Shown one piece after another: positions 1 through 8,989 of a stretch of 64,000 nucleotides of DNA (the stretch's first letter is position 1; each line of letters begins with the position of its first letter). Source of the stretch: Hydnum rufescens UP504 (lineage: Eukaryota; Basidiomycota; Agaricomycetes; Cantharellales; Hydnaceae); NCBI GenBank assembly GCA_014904985.1, contig MU129071.1, positions 13,220-77,219 on the forward strand. Direction: 5' to 3'. The notes beneath the pieces are model-generated. The model searched no databases, was not told the DNA's origin, and saw only the letters and a list, made by a program, of their open reading frames with translations. Both the position numbers and the translations under genes were made by a program.

Positions 1-1529
1 CACTGTGCGACTCCCAGCTTTATGCCTAAACCTTCTTACTTTGCCCTAGTGGGCATAGAAACCCTAACCCTCCAGGAACTACTAGCCTGTCAGGCGAGGC
101 GGAATGGTCTCAGTCCCACGGACTGGACTAATCCATTGGAACCGGAACCTCCTCCATCCTCTGGTCCCTCCCCACTCCTTAATTCGGATACTACCAAATT
201 AACACTCACCTTCTTGAGGACCCAGCCACGCTTGACCATACCATGTGTAGAATTCCACCTAACTCTCATATCTCGGACGACCATAAGGTGTCCAGACTCA
301 TGGCAGACTTTAACTGCGATCCATCAGAATACAGCATGTCATTCTGGGGTAGAACAAATCTTTGTCACAATTGCATGCAACTAAGGAAACCCCAGGAATC
401 TTGTTAACTATCAATACCTAGAAAAAATGCCAATGCACAAATGTACCTTTTTGATAGGAGATGCAATGTCTTCAAATTGGAATTTGCTTTCTTTCAACTC
501 ATCATCATTATATGTATCTGCATTGATCTGATTCTCTTTGGACTCGTGCTCAAGAACAAGGGCATCATTTTTGATGGAATACGGAACAGGGAGGTGGGCA
601 TTATTAAGGTAATAATCTTCAATATCAGGGTCATCTGCCTCATTGATGCCCAAGAGTATTTTTTGGGCAATGTGATTTATGGCATGAGCCATGCATCGTA
701 TTTGCCCATTCGCAGGGTCGAAGCGAACATTGTATTTGTTCTCAACAATAGGTGTAAGAGCATTGGCCATAGTACCATTGGAACTTGCATTGTCCATGGT
801 GATTGCTAGAATGTAGAGGAAACAATGAGTCAGGTAATAATTTCAAGTATTGAAACGCCTATCTTGCGAAGTGCACCCCGCTTTGACATAGCATCAGCAA
901 AGCAATGGGCTGCCGCAATGCCTTTGTGGTCACCAATGTTGAGATAGCGGAAATCAAGTAGGCGTTGGACAAGGTGCCAGTTATCATCAATATAAAACCC
1001 AAGATCAGCGGCAAATAAAAAGACCATTTGTTTCGTAGTCCAAGAGTCTGTAGAAAATGAGATACGAGATTTAACACTCTACCTGTAGAGTCAGATGCTT
1101 ATTCGGACTGAAGTAATCTCTTGGATTTACTGACTGTCATCTCACGGACCACTGAATCATGCATTTCCTTGTAAAATGTCTGGAGCCTCCTTTCGACAGA
1201 AGAGTCTGATGGTGGTGTGAACTTAACCTTGAGATATGTAAATATTGCATTGAAATGGTCACTTTCTGCAACAGTGAATGGTAGATCGGCAGCAAGGATC
1301 CAACTACTTATATGGTTTGTGAAACCATCTTGTGTAGGCTGGACTGATGGATTGCATGCGCCCTCTTCAAGGAATTTAGCAAGAACCCTCTGGCTCACTG
1401 AGGTTACAGCAAGAGTTGAGGGAGCTGTGGTACTAGAAGCCTGTGCATCAATTAACTCATGGTGTACCACCCAGGTATGTGAAGCAAGATTCGAGGTATT
1501 TGGTCTGGGCTTTTCATGCTCAAATGATT
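1..1529 (-). pseudogene. hAT-family transposase, middle and catalytic part (split gene)
   Basis: The minus strand reads through hAT hallmarks: a linker region (1099-1529), a segment with YIDDNWHLV, LLDFRYLN and GDHKGIAAAH (830-1060), then DNASSNGTM and RCMAHAINHIAQKIL (411-800). It continues across a short intron (about 363-430) to KLHAIVTKIC and VRDMRVRWNSTHGMVKR, ending at a GTGAGT donor at position 209. These motifs, DNAS and RWNST in particular, are typical of hAT transposases, which cut and paste DNA in the nucleus and leave 8-bp duplications. The gene is split by a 4.2-kb foldback element at 1538-5707 and the N-terminal part resumes at 5708. At least two in-frame stops occur near 300-350, so it is very probably dead. 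The C-terminal dimerisation domain would lie beyond the left edge of the window. Confidence 0.8.
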
Positions 1530-1537
1530 GCACATTG
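1530..1537. repeat. 8-bp target site duplication, left copy
   Basis: GCACATTG lies directly left of the foldback terminus. An identical copy is at 5708-5715. An 8-bp length is typical of hAT superfamily insertion. Confidence 0.85.
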
Positions 1538-1640
1538 CAGGCTGGTCAGCCACTTTTCCACATCATATTAGATATAATGAGCCTTGCATTTATTATATCT
1601 AACTAGATGTTTTTACCAGGGGGCCCCTGGGGGCCCCTGC
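1538..1640. repeat. Foldback terminal inverted repeat, left
   Basis: Contains GGTCAGCCAC, AATGAGCCTTGC, TCTAACTAGATG and a GGGGCCCC-rich palindrome, in the same order as the complement of 5600-5707. Confidence 0.75.
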
Positions 1641-1678
1641 AATACAATCAAGGGCCCCCCCAAGCAGCCCAGGGGCCC

Positions 1679-1705
1679 CTGCCAGATTATGCATTCTTAA
1701 TTATA

Positions 1706-1737
<32 letters not shown>

Positions 1738-1856
1738 GTATTATATTAGTATATACAACCATAGGCTTGCCCAGTGGGGCTCACCCTGTGCCCAAGAAGA
1801 GCAGCCTCAGAGGCTGCTCTTCTTGTGCAAGTGTAGCTAAAGAAAAAAACACTTAC
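1679..1856 (-). other. Intron-like module L1 (outermost, left arm)
   Basis: Donor GTAAGT at 1856, hairpin A at 1793-1825 (a GAAGAGCAGCC stem), two TACTAAT branch points near 1735-1755 and a possible acceptor GGCAG at 1679. It is longer than its siblings because of a TTA microsatellite at about 1705-1740. Confidence 0.5.
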
Positions 1857-2016
1857 CTGGAATTCACCCCAGTCGGGGCCTGGGTTCCATTTGGGTGATC
1901 CCTCAAGGGGGAGTTCACTCACGGTTTTGTTCATGTGCGGCCTTCGCGGTTTCGTTCCCGGTTTTCGTTCACGGCATGTCGCTTGGCAGGTCTGTGGTCG
2001 GGGGTTTGTGCGGGCT

Positions 2017-2135
2017 CTGGTCCAATATTTAGAGAACTAATTAATGAATTAGTTAAACAATGCAGCGCAAAAAGAGCAGCTTATGCTGCTCTTTTTGCGC
2101 CACAAGAATAAGGAATAAAAATAAAGAAAAAATAC
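2017..2135 (-). other. Intron-like module L2
   Basis: Donor GTATTT at 2135, hairpin A at 2065-2100 (GCGCAAAAAGAGCAGC stem), branch-like TTAACTAATT, acceptor ACCAG at 2017-2019. Palindrome B lies just upstream of the donor at about 2143-2180. Confidence 0.6.
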
Positions 2136-2293
2136 CTTGTAGTACCCCACACCTGCTGCAGCAGTGTGGGGTACTGGGGCCATGTACTCTCACTCGTACG
2201 TATGGGGTTTGTATGGGTGCCGTCGTTCGGGCGTCGAAAAGGGGGGGGGGCGGGGGTTTTGCCTCTGTATTCATTTGCTGGGGACGTTGAGAC

Positions 2294-2389
2294 CTACAAG
2301 ACAAACTTTTAAGTTAGAAATTAAAAACCACGCAAAAAGAGCAGCTTTCGCTGCTCTTTTTGCGTGGCTGTAGCTGGAGGGGGACTTAC
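2294..2389 (-). other. Intron-like module L3
   Basis: Donor AAG/GTAAGT at 2389, perfect hairpin A at 2328-2367, branch-like TCTAACTT, acceptor CTTGTAG at 2294. Length 96 nt, typical for a fungal intron. Confidence 0.7.
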
Positions 2390-2623
2390 CTTGTATAGAA
2401 CCGCACACCCACCATGGCGGGTGTGTGATTCTGGGCCCTTCTTTGGCACGTTGCCATGGGCTGCGTCCTCATTTGGCGTGGTGCTGCATGTTGCGTCGTT
2501 TGCCCAGTTGGCGCATCGCATTGCTGTGTTGTGTTGCCATCTATCATGTTGCCATGTTGTGTTGCCATGTGTTGCATTGTGTGTGTGGCGTTGCTCTCGT
2601 CGTTTCACAGGTTATCGTCGTAC

Positions 2624-2730
2624 CTACAAAATAACATTTTTAAATTAGTTAAGAATTGAATACCATCGCAAAAAGAGCAGCTTTCGCTGCTCTTTTTGCG
2701 CGGGTGTAGCTACTGGGGGTGGGGGCTCAC
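2624..2730 (-). other. Intron-like module L4
   Basis: Donor GTGAGC at 2730, hairpin A at 2667-2700, branch-like TTAACTAATT, acceptor TTTTGTAG at 2624. Palindrome B lies at about 2741-2770. Confidence 0.65.
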
Positions 2731-2954
2731 TTATATACTACCACACACCCGCCGCAGCGGGTGTGTGGTTCCTGAGGCTCGTTTGGCGCATTGCCGTGTG
2801 TCGCATCCTCATTTGGCATGATGCCGTATGTCGTGTTGTTGTGCGCTGCTGTATGTCACATTGTTGGCACGCTGCTGTTCGGCGCATTGCCGTGTATCGT
2901 GTTGCCACTTGGGCTCTCACCGTTTCGCGGATTATTGTCGTGTGTTGGACGAGG

Positions 2955-3063
2955 CTGCAATATAGAATAATTAAATACATTAGTAAAAAATTTCAAAGCA
3001 GTGCAAAAAGAGCAGCTTTTGCTGCTCTTTTTGCGCCATTGTATCTACTAATAAAATACTCAC
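2955..3063 (-). other. Intron-like module L5 (innermost, left arm)
   Basis: Donor AAG/GTGAGT at 3063, hairpin A at 3003-3034, consensus branch point TTTACTAATG, acceptor ATTGCAG at 2955. All signals are canonical. Palindrome B (CCACACACCCGCC) directly precedes the donor. Confidence 0.75.
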
Positions 3064-3179
3064 CTTGTGACCACACACCCGCCACTGCGGGTGTGTGGTC
3101 GTCTGCTTGTCTTTCCAGGTGGCGGCTTGTTGTGGTTTTGGAAGAAGATGACTCAATGCCGGCAATTGCCGGTTGTTAA

Positions 3180-3770
3180 AAAGTGCCCAAGCGTGGTGCT
3201 GCAAGCAGAATACATATTAATACCAAGTATATAGACATGAAATAAACACTATATAATATATATTTGTCCAAAAATGTGAATAAGATGATGATAATAAGTC
3301 AGAGCTCAAATAAGGCATGATATGGCTAATTGCAGAGTGGATGGGGCCACTTCTATGAGTCACAATTGGCCCAAATTTAAATATAATGATAGTAAATGCA
3401 TACCCCTACATGGGCGACCAGTTATATTAGACGATTCTGGCACTTTTCAATTTTTCATGCCTTCAATTCCCTATTTAGGGAATTGAAGGCGTGAAAAATT
3501 GAAAAGTGCCAGAATCGTCTAATATAACTGGTCGCCCATGTAGGGCACATATACGCCAGCAATATATTTAAATTTGGGCTGATCCTGAACAGTAGAAATT
3601 GCCCAATCCACCTTGCAATGTAGCATATCATGCCTTATTGGACTCTGACTGATTGTCTAGGTCTTCTTTATTTTTTTGGGAAGACATTAATCATATATTA
3701 TTTATTCTACATCTATTTACTTGCTACCAATTCATATGGCACTTGTGGCACCATGCACTTGGGCGCTTTT
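3180..3770. repeat. Central spacer of the foldback element, imperfect inverted repeat
   Basis: The two sides of 3475 match in inverted orientation, though with many differences. The outer edges are AAAAAGTGCCCAAGCGTGGTGC-like on the left and its complement on the right, and both halves carry ATAAGGCATGATATG and AAATTTGGGC motifs. No coding region is seen here. Confidence 0.65.
3404..3545. repeat. Near-perfect 142-bp palindrome at the foldback centre
   Basis: About 70-bp arms run from CCCTACATGGGCGACC to its complement ending at 3545, with a centre at about 3475 (CCCTATTTAGGG). I see one mismatch, in CATGCC versus GGCGTG. Such a sequence can form a cruciform or snapback hairpin. Confidence 0.9.
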
Positions 3771-3883
3771 TGGGTGCCGGCAATTACTGGCATTGAGTTG
3801 CCTTCGTTCTCGACCACTAAGGCAACCACCCAAAAAGGAAATAGACGACCACACACCCACCACTGCGGGTGTGTGGTCACTAG

Positions 3884-3991
3884 GTGAGTCTCCTTTTATA
3901 GTAGTAGCTACAACAGTGCAAAAAGAGCAGTGAAGGCTGCTCTTTTTGCTCTGCTTTGAATTTCTTTACTAATGTATCTTTATTATTCTAG
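3884..3991 (+). other. Intron-like module R1 (innermost, right arm)
   Basis: Donor TAG/GTGAGT at 3884, hairpin A at 3918-3949, branch TTTACTAATG, acceptor ATTCTAG at 3989-3991. It is followed directly by an ATG-starting open stretch of about 48 codons (3992-4138, MMAWDARQKTPSDEG...), the longest plausible coding exon in the array. Confidence 0.75.
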
Positions 3992-4178
3992 ATGATGGCC
4001 TGGGACGCCAGACAAAAAACCCCCAGCGACGAGGGCATGACCAACCAGGGCCAAAACAACAACAAGCCAGCTGACAAGAAAATGACGTACGAGAACACCA
4101 ATGAGACCACGGCAGATGTGCCCAGTGAACGGCCATAAGAACCACACCTGCTGCAGCGGGTGTGTGATTCTATGTAAG

Positions 4179-4278
4179 GTAAGTCACTCAGTACACCCAA
4201 CAGCACAAAAAGAGCAGCATTTGCTGCTCTTTTTGCGCTGGTTTTAATTTTTAACTAATATATTGTCTATTATTCTAG
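4179..4278 (+). other. Intron-like module R2
   Basis: Donor AAG/GTAAGT at 4179, hairpin A at 4204-4236, branch-like TAACTAAT, acceptor ATTCTAG at 4276-4278. The exon that follows contains about ten CCAAACGA-type repeats. Confidence 0.75.
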
Positions 4279-4513
4279 GTCCTCGCCTGAATCAGAACCA
4301 CCAAACGAAGACCTGCCAAACGAGAGTCGCCAAACGAGCTGCCAAACGAGCACCCACCAAACAAGCACCCACTAAACGACACCTGGCCAAACAGCACCCA
4401 CCAAACGAGCACCCGCCAAAAACCAGTACCCCAAATGAGCCCGCCAAACAATGACCCGCACGTTAACTACACAAACCACACCCACCCACTTCGGCGGGTG
4501 TGTGGTAAATTAG

Positions 4514-4613
4514 GTATTCCAATCCCCAACGGTGCCAAAGAGAGCAGCAGAAGATGCTCTTTTGGCAGCTCTATCTTCTTTTTTTTACTAATTATTATTA
4601 TTTGTCTTCTAAG
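4514..4613 (+). other. Intron-like module R3
   Basis: Donor TAG/GTATTC at 4514, hairpin A at 4532-4568 (GGTGCCAAA variant), branch TTTACTAATT, acceptor TTCTAAG at 4611-4613. The next exon is open in one frame for its whole length. Confidence 0.7.
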
Positions 4614-4764
4614 GTCTCATCCCTCCATGAAGACACCACCCACAGGAACATGGACGAGCCCCCCAAGTACGCAAAGCCACACCCAACGCCGCCCCCCGAA
4701 GACATGATTACGGAACCGCGGTACCACACACCCCGCCAAAGGCGGGTGTGTGGTAAATATTTAG

Positions 4765-4865
4765 GTACGTCTTAATCCCACCAGTGCCAAAAGAGCAGCA
4801 GAAGCTGCTCTTTTGGCACCTTAGTTTTCTTTTTTTTACTAATATATTATTATTTGTTGTTCTAG
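4765..4865 (+). other. Intron-like module R4
   Basis: Donor TAG/GTACGT at 4765, perfect hairpin A at 4784-4819 (GTGCCAAAAGAGCAGC stem), branch TTTACTAATA, acceptor GTTCTAG at 4863-4865. Confidence 0.75.
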
Positions 4866-5030
4866 GTCCATTCCCTACGTGAAAACTCACCCAATGAGGA
4901 CACGGACGAGCCCCCCAGTATACCATTTAATGCGCAGCCCCACATGCCTTGAGTGCCCGCCCCCGAACATGACAATCAGTGAAATCATGTACCACACACC
5001 CGCTGTGGCAGGTGTGTGGTTTTATATAAT

Positions 5031-5121
5031 GTAAGTGCACACCCAACAGTGCAAAAAGAGCAGCACTGCTGCTCTTTTTGCGCCTGTTTTAATTTTTTAA
5101 ACTAATGGTCTATTATTCTAG
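5031..5121 (+). other. Intron-like module R5 (outermost, right arm)
   Basis: Donor AAT/GTAAGT at 5031, hairpin A at 5051-5081, branch-like AAACTAATG, acceptor ATTCTAG at 5119-5121. It is followed by three further B palindromes (5240-5400) without introns. Confidence 0.7.
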
Positions 5122-5599
5122 GCTAGCAACAAATGAAGACCCATAGAATGAGCCCCCCCCCTGAACGATAACTCACCCGCAAAGCAGGATCTGCAAACGG
5201 GACGCCAAATGACGAAATGAAGTGACGCCAAACCATAGGAACCCCACACCCATGATAGCGGGTGTGGCTCTGTAAAATATAAGTAATGCACATCCCCGGT
5301 ACCACACACCCATCCAAGTGGGTGTGTTAGATAGAGTTTTTTTGTTAGTTTTTAATTTTTTTATGGATAGTACCACATGCCTGCCCAAGCGGGTGTGGTA
5401 TGTTTGTGAATTTTTGAATAAATAAATAAATAAACCAGTCAATAAAAACACAACATGACTGCTGAGTGAAACCCTGCTGACCCCAGGGAGCATATGTATA
5501 ATATCACGCCAGGTGTAGCCCACTGTTGTCTGAGAATCTCTAAGTCCCAGTCTAAGGTGAGAGGCAGGGGCCCCTGGGGCCCCTGCCTGAATCATGCAA

Positions 5600-5707
5600 A
5601 TCATGTTAGCCGGCCCCAGGGGCCCCACCTAAAAACATCTAGTTAGACTATTTAAACGCAAGGCTCATTGTATCTAACTAGATGTACATTTGTGGCTGAC
5701 CGGGTTG
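5600..5707. repeat. Foldback terminal inverted repeat, right
   Basis: Complement of the left end, with several substitutions and small indels. Carries CATCTAGTTAGA, GCAAGGCTCATT and GTGGCTGACC. Confidence 0.75.
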
Positions 5708-5715
5708 GCACATTG
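5708..5715. repeat. 8-bp target site duplication, right copy
   Basis: GCACATTG lies directly right of the foldback terminus, matching 1530-1537. It is read as part of the host hAT coding sequence. Confidence 0.85.
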
Positions 5716-7110
5716 GTACATCTGAACTTCTGTATCCTACGAATGAGTCAGGTGATCAACCTCATTCTAATTCCGCCACTGAATAACCTGTACTAGACTT
5801 ATGCAGGGCAATATTTGCATTTAAACACCCACTTGTTGCCTGATGGTAGACTTTCCTTGAGGGGAGGATGCCAATGGTCCTCACGAAGTGTAGTTCTTGG
5901 ACCCCATGCACCGCTGGCTCTCTCTTCAACATCATGAAGGGCACTTTCACCATCAGATGAATTGTCCTTGATATTGATGGCATCTGTCACAGACTACAAC
6001 AAAAGCAGGGCTAAGTGAGCATGAACTGTGCCAGTGGTCAACACATACATTTCCTTCACTCCCTCGAGCATTTTCCTTATGAAGTGAAGTGCGCCTTCAT
6101 TTTTCAGCAAGATTTTGTGTATCTTTCAATTTGCAGGCTGCAGATTTTTTTTCTCAAGGCATGGTCCTGTAGAAATTACTTTTTAAGCCACCCATGGTCC
6201 CCACATTCAATACACCTACAGCAAACACAATTGAATTATCAGAGTCTACAATTTCAAACCCATCACTGTCCAATTGGATTGATAAAAGACTCTCATTTTC
6301 TGAGTCAGTGTCGGTATGCTTTCTTTTTGATTTTTCAGGAGGAGAATACAATCCATCATCGGGACTCTCATCGTCATTGTTGACAACAGGTTCTGGGATG
6401 AAATTCCGGGGTGCATTTAATAATTGTAAGGGACAACAGTAATTCAATTCATACCCTGATGTGGCTTCTTCCCTTTGCGCCTCTTCGATGTAGCTGGAGT
6501 CTCTTTGTTTGAGGTGGCTTGGCCAACAGCCTCCTTGGACCTCATGGCTTTCCCTTTGGACTTGCCATGTTTGCGGTGGTATCAATTCTAACCACCAATA
6601 TATTAGCCGAATTCATGAGCAATGATAAAGTTTCCACACAAAATGTGGGTACTCACACTTGCTGGACTAGACCCATGACTTGCTGAATTCGGAGGGCCAA
6701 AAGGGGCAGGGAAGCATCAATACCTGGCACATGAATGAAAAATTCAAAGCTCTTTGCAACCGTATCCATCCATTGATGCCGCGTACAACATTGTCTAAAA
6801 CTTTATCCTGGTGGTCAATGCAACCCTGAAAACAGGTGTCATATGCCCTATTGATCACAGAATATGGACCCTCATCTTCATCCCAAGTACTTATGTTAAA
6901 GTTCCACACCACAATTCCATCTGGCATTCCAACAGGAACAGTGGTCGGCAATTTGATGATAGTCTTGCAGAGAAGCTTGAGATTGTAGACACATTCTCTG
7001 CGCTCCTTGTCAAAATCACATGGCATTGCCATAGATAATGCAGTCCCAGACATGCACCCCAAGCAAGAGGTGTTTAAGAAAAATTGATGGGGGAGACATG
7101 GAAGCAACAG
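5708..7110 (-). pseudogene. hAT-family transposase, N-terminal part (split gene)
   Basis: This is the 5' part of the hAT gene interrupted by the foldback element. The minus strand holds open stretches at 6667-7107 and 6154-6585, the second acidic and Ser/Asp-rich (DSENESLL, DSDGFEIVDSDNS). A segment at 5799-5990 ends in KWVFKCKYCPA, which resembles the first half of a BED-type zinc finger. A probable short intron ends at CGTAG just before 5750. When one copy of GCACATTG is removed with the insert, the reading frame runs on into the 1.5-kb part (TNVQSFEHEK, then SNLASH, which can supply the zinc-finger histidines). I do not recognise the region upstream of 6600 beyond its position, and the exon structure is uncertain. 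Confidence 0.6.
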
Positions 7111-8050
7111 TGTACTCAGATTGGTTTAAAATAATATTTTGAGATGCTATTTAACCCGCCATCTGCCATATCTGGCTCAGAATGAATCTGAATGATTGAG
7201 AAACCAACTGGTGGACACTACACTAGTACCTCCTGGTAGTATTGGACTTCCTTCTGGCAGTTTTGGGGCTATATACAACCTATTATTAACCTATTATAAT
7301 CAATTACTGAGGTATTACTGGCTAGCTAGTAATTAATAGTAATAGTAACCTATTATAATAGGTTATAATACGGATTTAATACTAATACTGAGGAGCCTTA
7401 AGTTGAGTCACTCAGAGTCGCGCTGAGCTGTTTGCAAGTTGAGTCGTTTCTGTGACTCAGAGTTGCAAGTCAAGTCACAGGAGTTGGTTCGAACCAACCT
7501 TGAGTCACAAAATTACCAGTAATCTATTCATATATGACTCTATGCTCAAAATCAACCTCAATGGTGTGTAAAGCCTGATTTTTACATTGTGAGAATGAAA
7601 AAAATTGGCCAGACTCCTCGTCACCTGTCACATGCTCCAGAGTTTTCCGAGGCACATGTGACAGATGTGGGTCCAGCTATTTGATAAGCAGCTGAAGTTG
7701 CCATATATGGCCATATGGAAAGTACTGACTACTTAAGGAATCCCCCAATAAGGCTAGACTTGTGACCAGATCCCTCCACAATGGGGTTTGCTGGGCAACT
7801 GTGACACCTTGCATCCAAGATTTCATCTTAGACTGTATGACACTTAATTACATTTCAGCTTCTTTCCCAATCAAAGAAATAAAAAAATCCAGTTAATTAC
7901 ATTTGATGCCCACATGTCCTACCTTTGCACATCTAATGTCACACTCAGGCCTTGTTAATGCCTTCAACTCAGTCCCTTCCCCTTATGGCCCATTCATACC
8001 CTTGGTCACCCCAGAGTGCCATGAAGAATGTAGAGTCCTGGCCTCAAGTC
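7111..8050. other. Intergenic stretch, no gene recognised
   Basis: AT-rich tract with a perfect 20-bp palindrome TAACCTATTATAATAGGTTA at 7346-7365. A run at about 7395-7510 is rich in GAGTCA / TTGCAAG words and resembles a worn MITE. I see no supported coding region. Confidence 0.5.
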
Positions 8051-8825
8051 TAGGGATGCCTAGGTTTGGTTTTGGTTCAGTTTTTGCCAATTTGGGCAAA
8101 ACCTAAACCAGAGCTGAACCTGAAATCACCCATGAGGGCAAAACCTGAACCTGACCTGAGGTTTGGTTCCAGAGTGGTTTGGTTTGGGTTTAAACCAGGT
8201 TTAAACCTGAAACCTGAGATATAGGAGAAGCAAAACATTTTAGTAAGTACTACAGACTATCTGGACTCTCTGTGTGAGTCTTTGCATTGACCACTTCCTT
8301 TGCATCCCATTTTCCATTCATATCTCATTCACACCCTCCTTCACATCAGTTTTCTGCTTACATATCTCCAGGGGATGGAACTTAGCTAGCTAAATTGTAT
8401 CATGTGACCTAGACTGAGTTACAGTAACCTGTGCAAATCTCCAGATTTGATCCCAGAGTCATGTGCTTTGTAACCTGCACAGATTACCCCATTAGATTCC
8501 AGAGTCATGCAACTTTTGACTCTGAAATTACAGTACTGTGTGCAAATTGCTAGGTTTACTTCTGGAATTGAATGTATAGAAGGATGATAATGATAATTTG
8601 TGGAGAAATAAGGGTGAAAGTACATAGACTGGAAGGTACACCCTACCTTTCAGGTTCAGGTTTAAACCTGGGTTTGAACCAGGTTTTGGATTCAGGGCAA
8701 GAGCAAAACCTAAACCAGACCTGAGGAAAATTGAATGAAACCTGACCCCAATGGAACCAGACCTGGGTCTGGTTTAGGTTTAAACCCAGGTTCCCAAGGT
8801 TTAAACCTGAACCTAGGCATCCATA
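8051..8825. mobile_element. hAT-type MITE, copy 1
   Basis: A 775-bp element with ends TAGGGATGCCTAGGTT and, as complement, TATGGATGCCTAGGTT. It is flanked by a perfect 8-bp duplication, CTCAAGTC (8043-8050 and 8826-8833). The subterminal zones are dense in GGTTTAAACC palindromes and CCTGAACC words. The middle (8230-8640) is unrelated unique sequence with no ORF of note. A second copy is at 22185-22857. Confidence 0.9.
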
Positions 8826-8989
8826 CTCAAGTCTGATCAGTAACCTTGCCACTCTGTATTATGAATCTGATCTCCCCTTAATTTGCTATGCTGTGGCTTG
8901 TGTCTTTGAGACAAGAGGTTTCATCCCCAGATCCAACCAACTTGAGGGTCTAGTGCATCTTGTGTGCCATGCTCTTGCAGTAATTCACA

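Larger units (their letters stand above)
1538..5707. mobile_element. Foldback (hAT-type) element made of intron-like modules
   Basis: A 4,170-bp element flanked by GCACATTG on both sides. Its ends match in inverted orientation: left CAGGCTGGTCAGCCAC, right (complement) CAACCCGGTCAGCCAC. The match continues imperfectly for about 100 bp (AATGAGCCTTGC, TCTAACTAGATG, then GGGGCCCC-rich palindromes). The two arms are inverted relative to each other around a centre near 3475. Each arm holds five tandem modules, with introns on the minus strand in the left arm and on the plus strand in the right arm, so both read outward from the centre. Each module carries palindrome A (GCAAAAAGAGCAGC with its complement) inside the intron and palindrome B (CACACACCCGC with its complement) just before the donor. 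No transposase is present, so mobility would need a hAT transposase in trans. Drosophila Foldback elements also have long inverted repeats of tandem subunits; splice-like signals in every subunit are not something I know from them. Confidence 0.85.

Noticed and set aside
55..80. CCCTAACCCTCC at the left end as telomere repeat
   Set aside because: Only one and a half units, inside sequence that reads as hAT intron on the other strand.
22..384. Plus-strand 120-codon ORF
   Set aside because: It is antisense to hAT exon sequence (RVRWNSTHGMVKR) and its intron.
1790..5081. Hairpin arrays as a CRISPR array
   Set aside because: Repeats are imperfect palindromes of about 30 bp spaced 220-340 bp apart, alternate with a second palindrome type and lie within an inverted transposon; there are no cas genes and the window is eukaryotic.
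1790..5081. Hairpin A as Rho-independent terminators
   Set aside because: The stems end in T runs and look like terminators, but the A and T runs are part of both stem arms and the host is a fungus.
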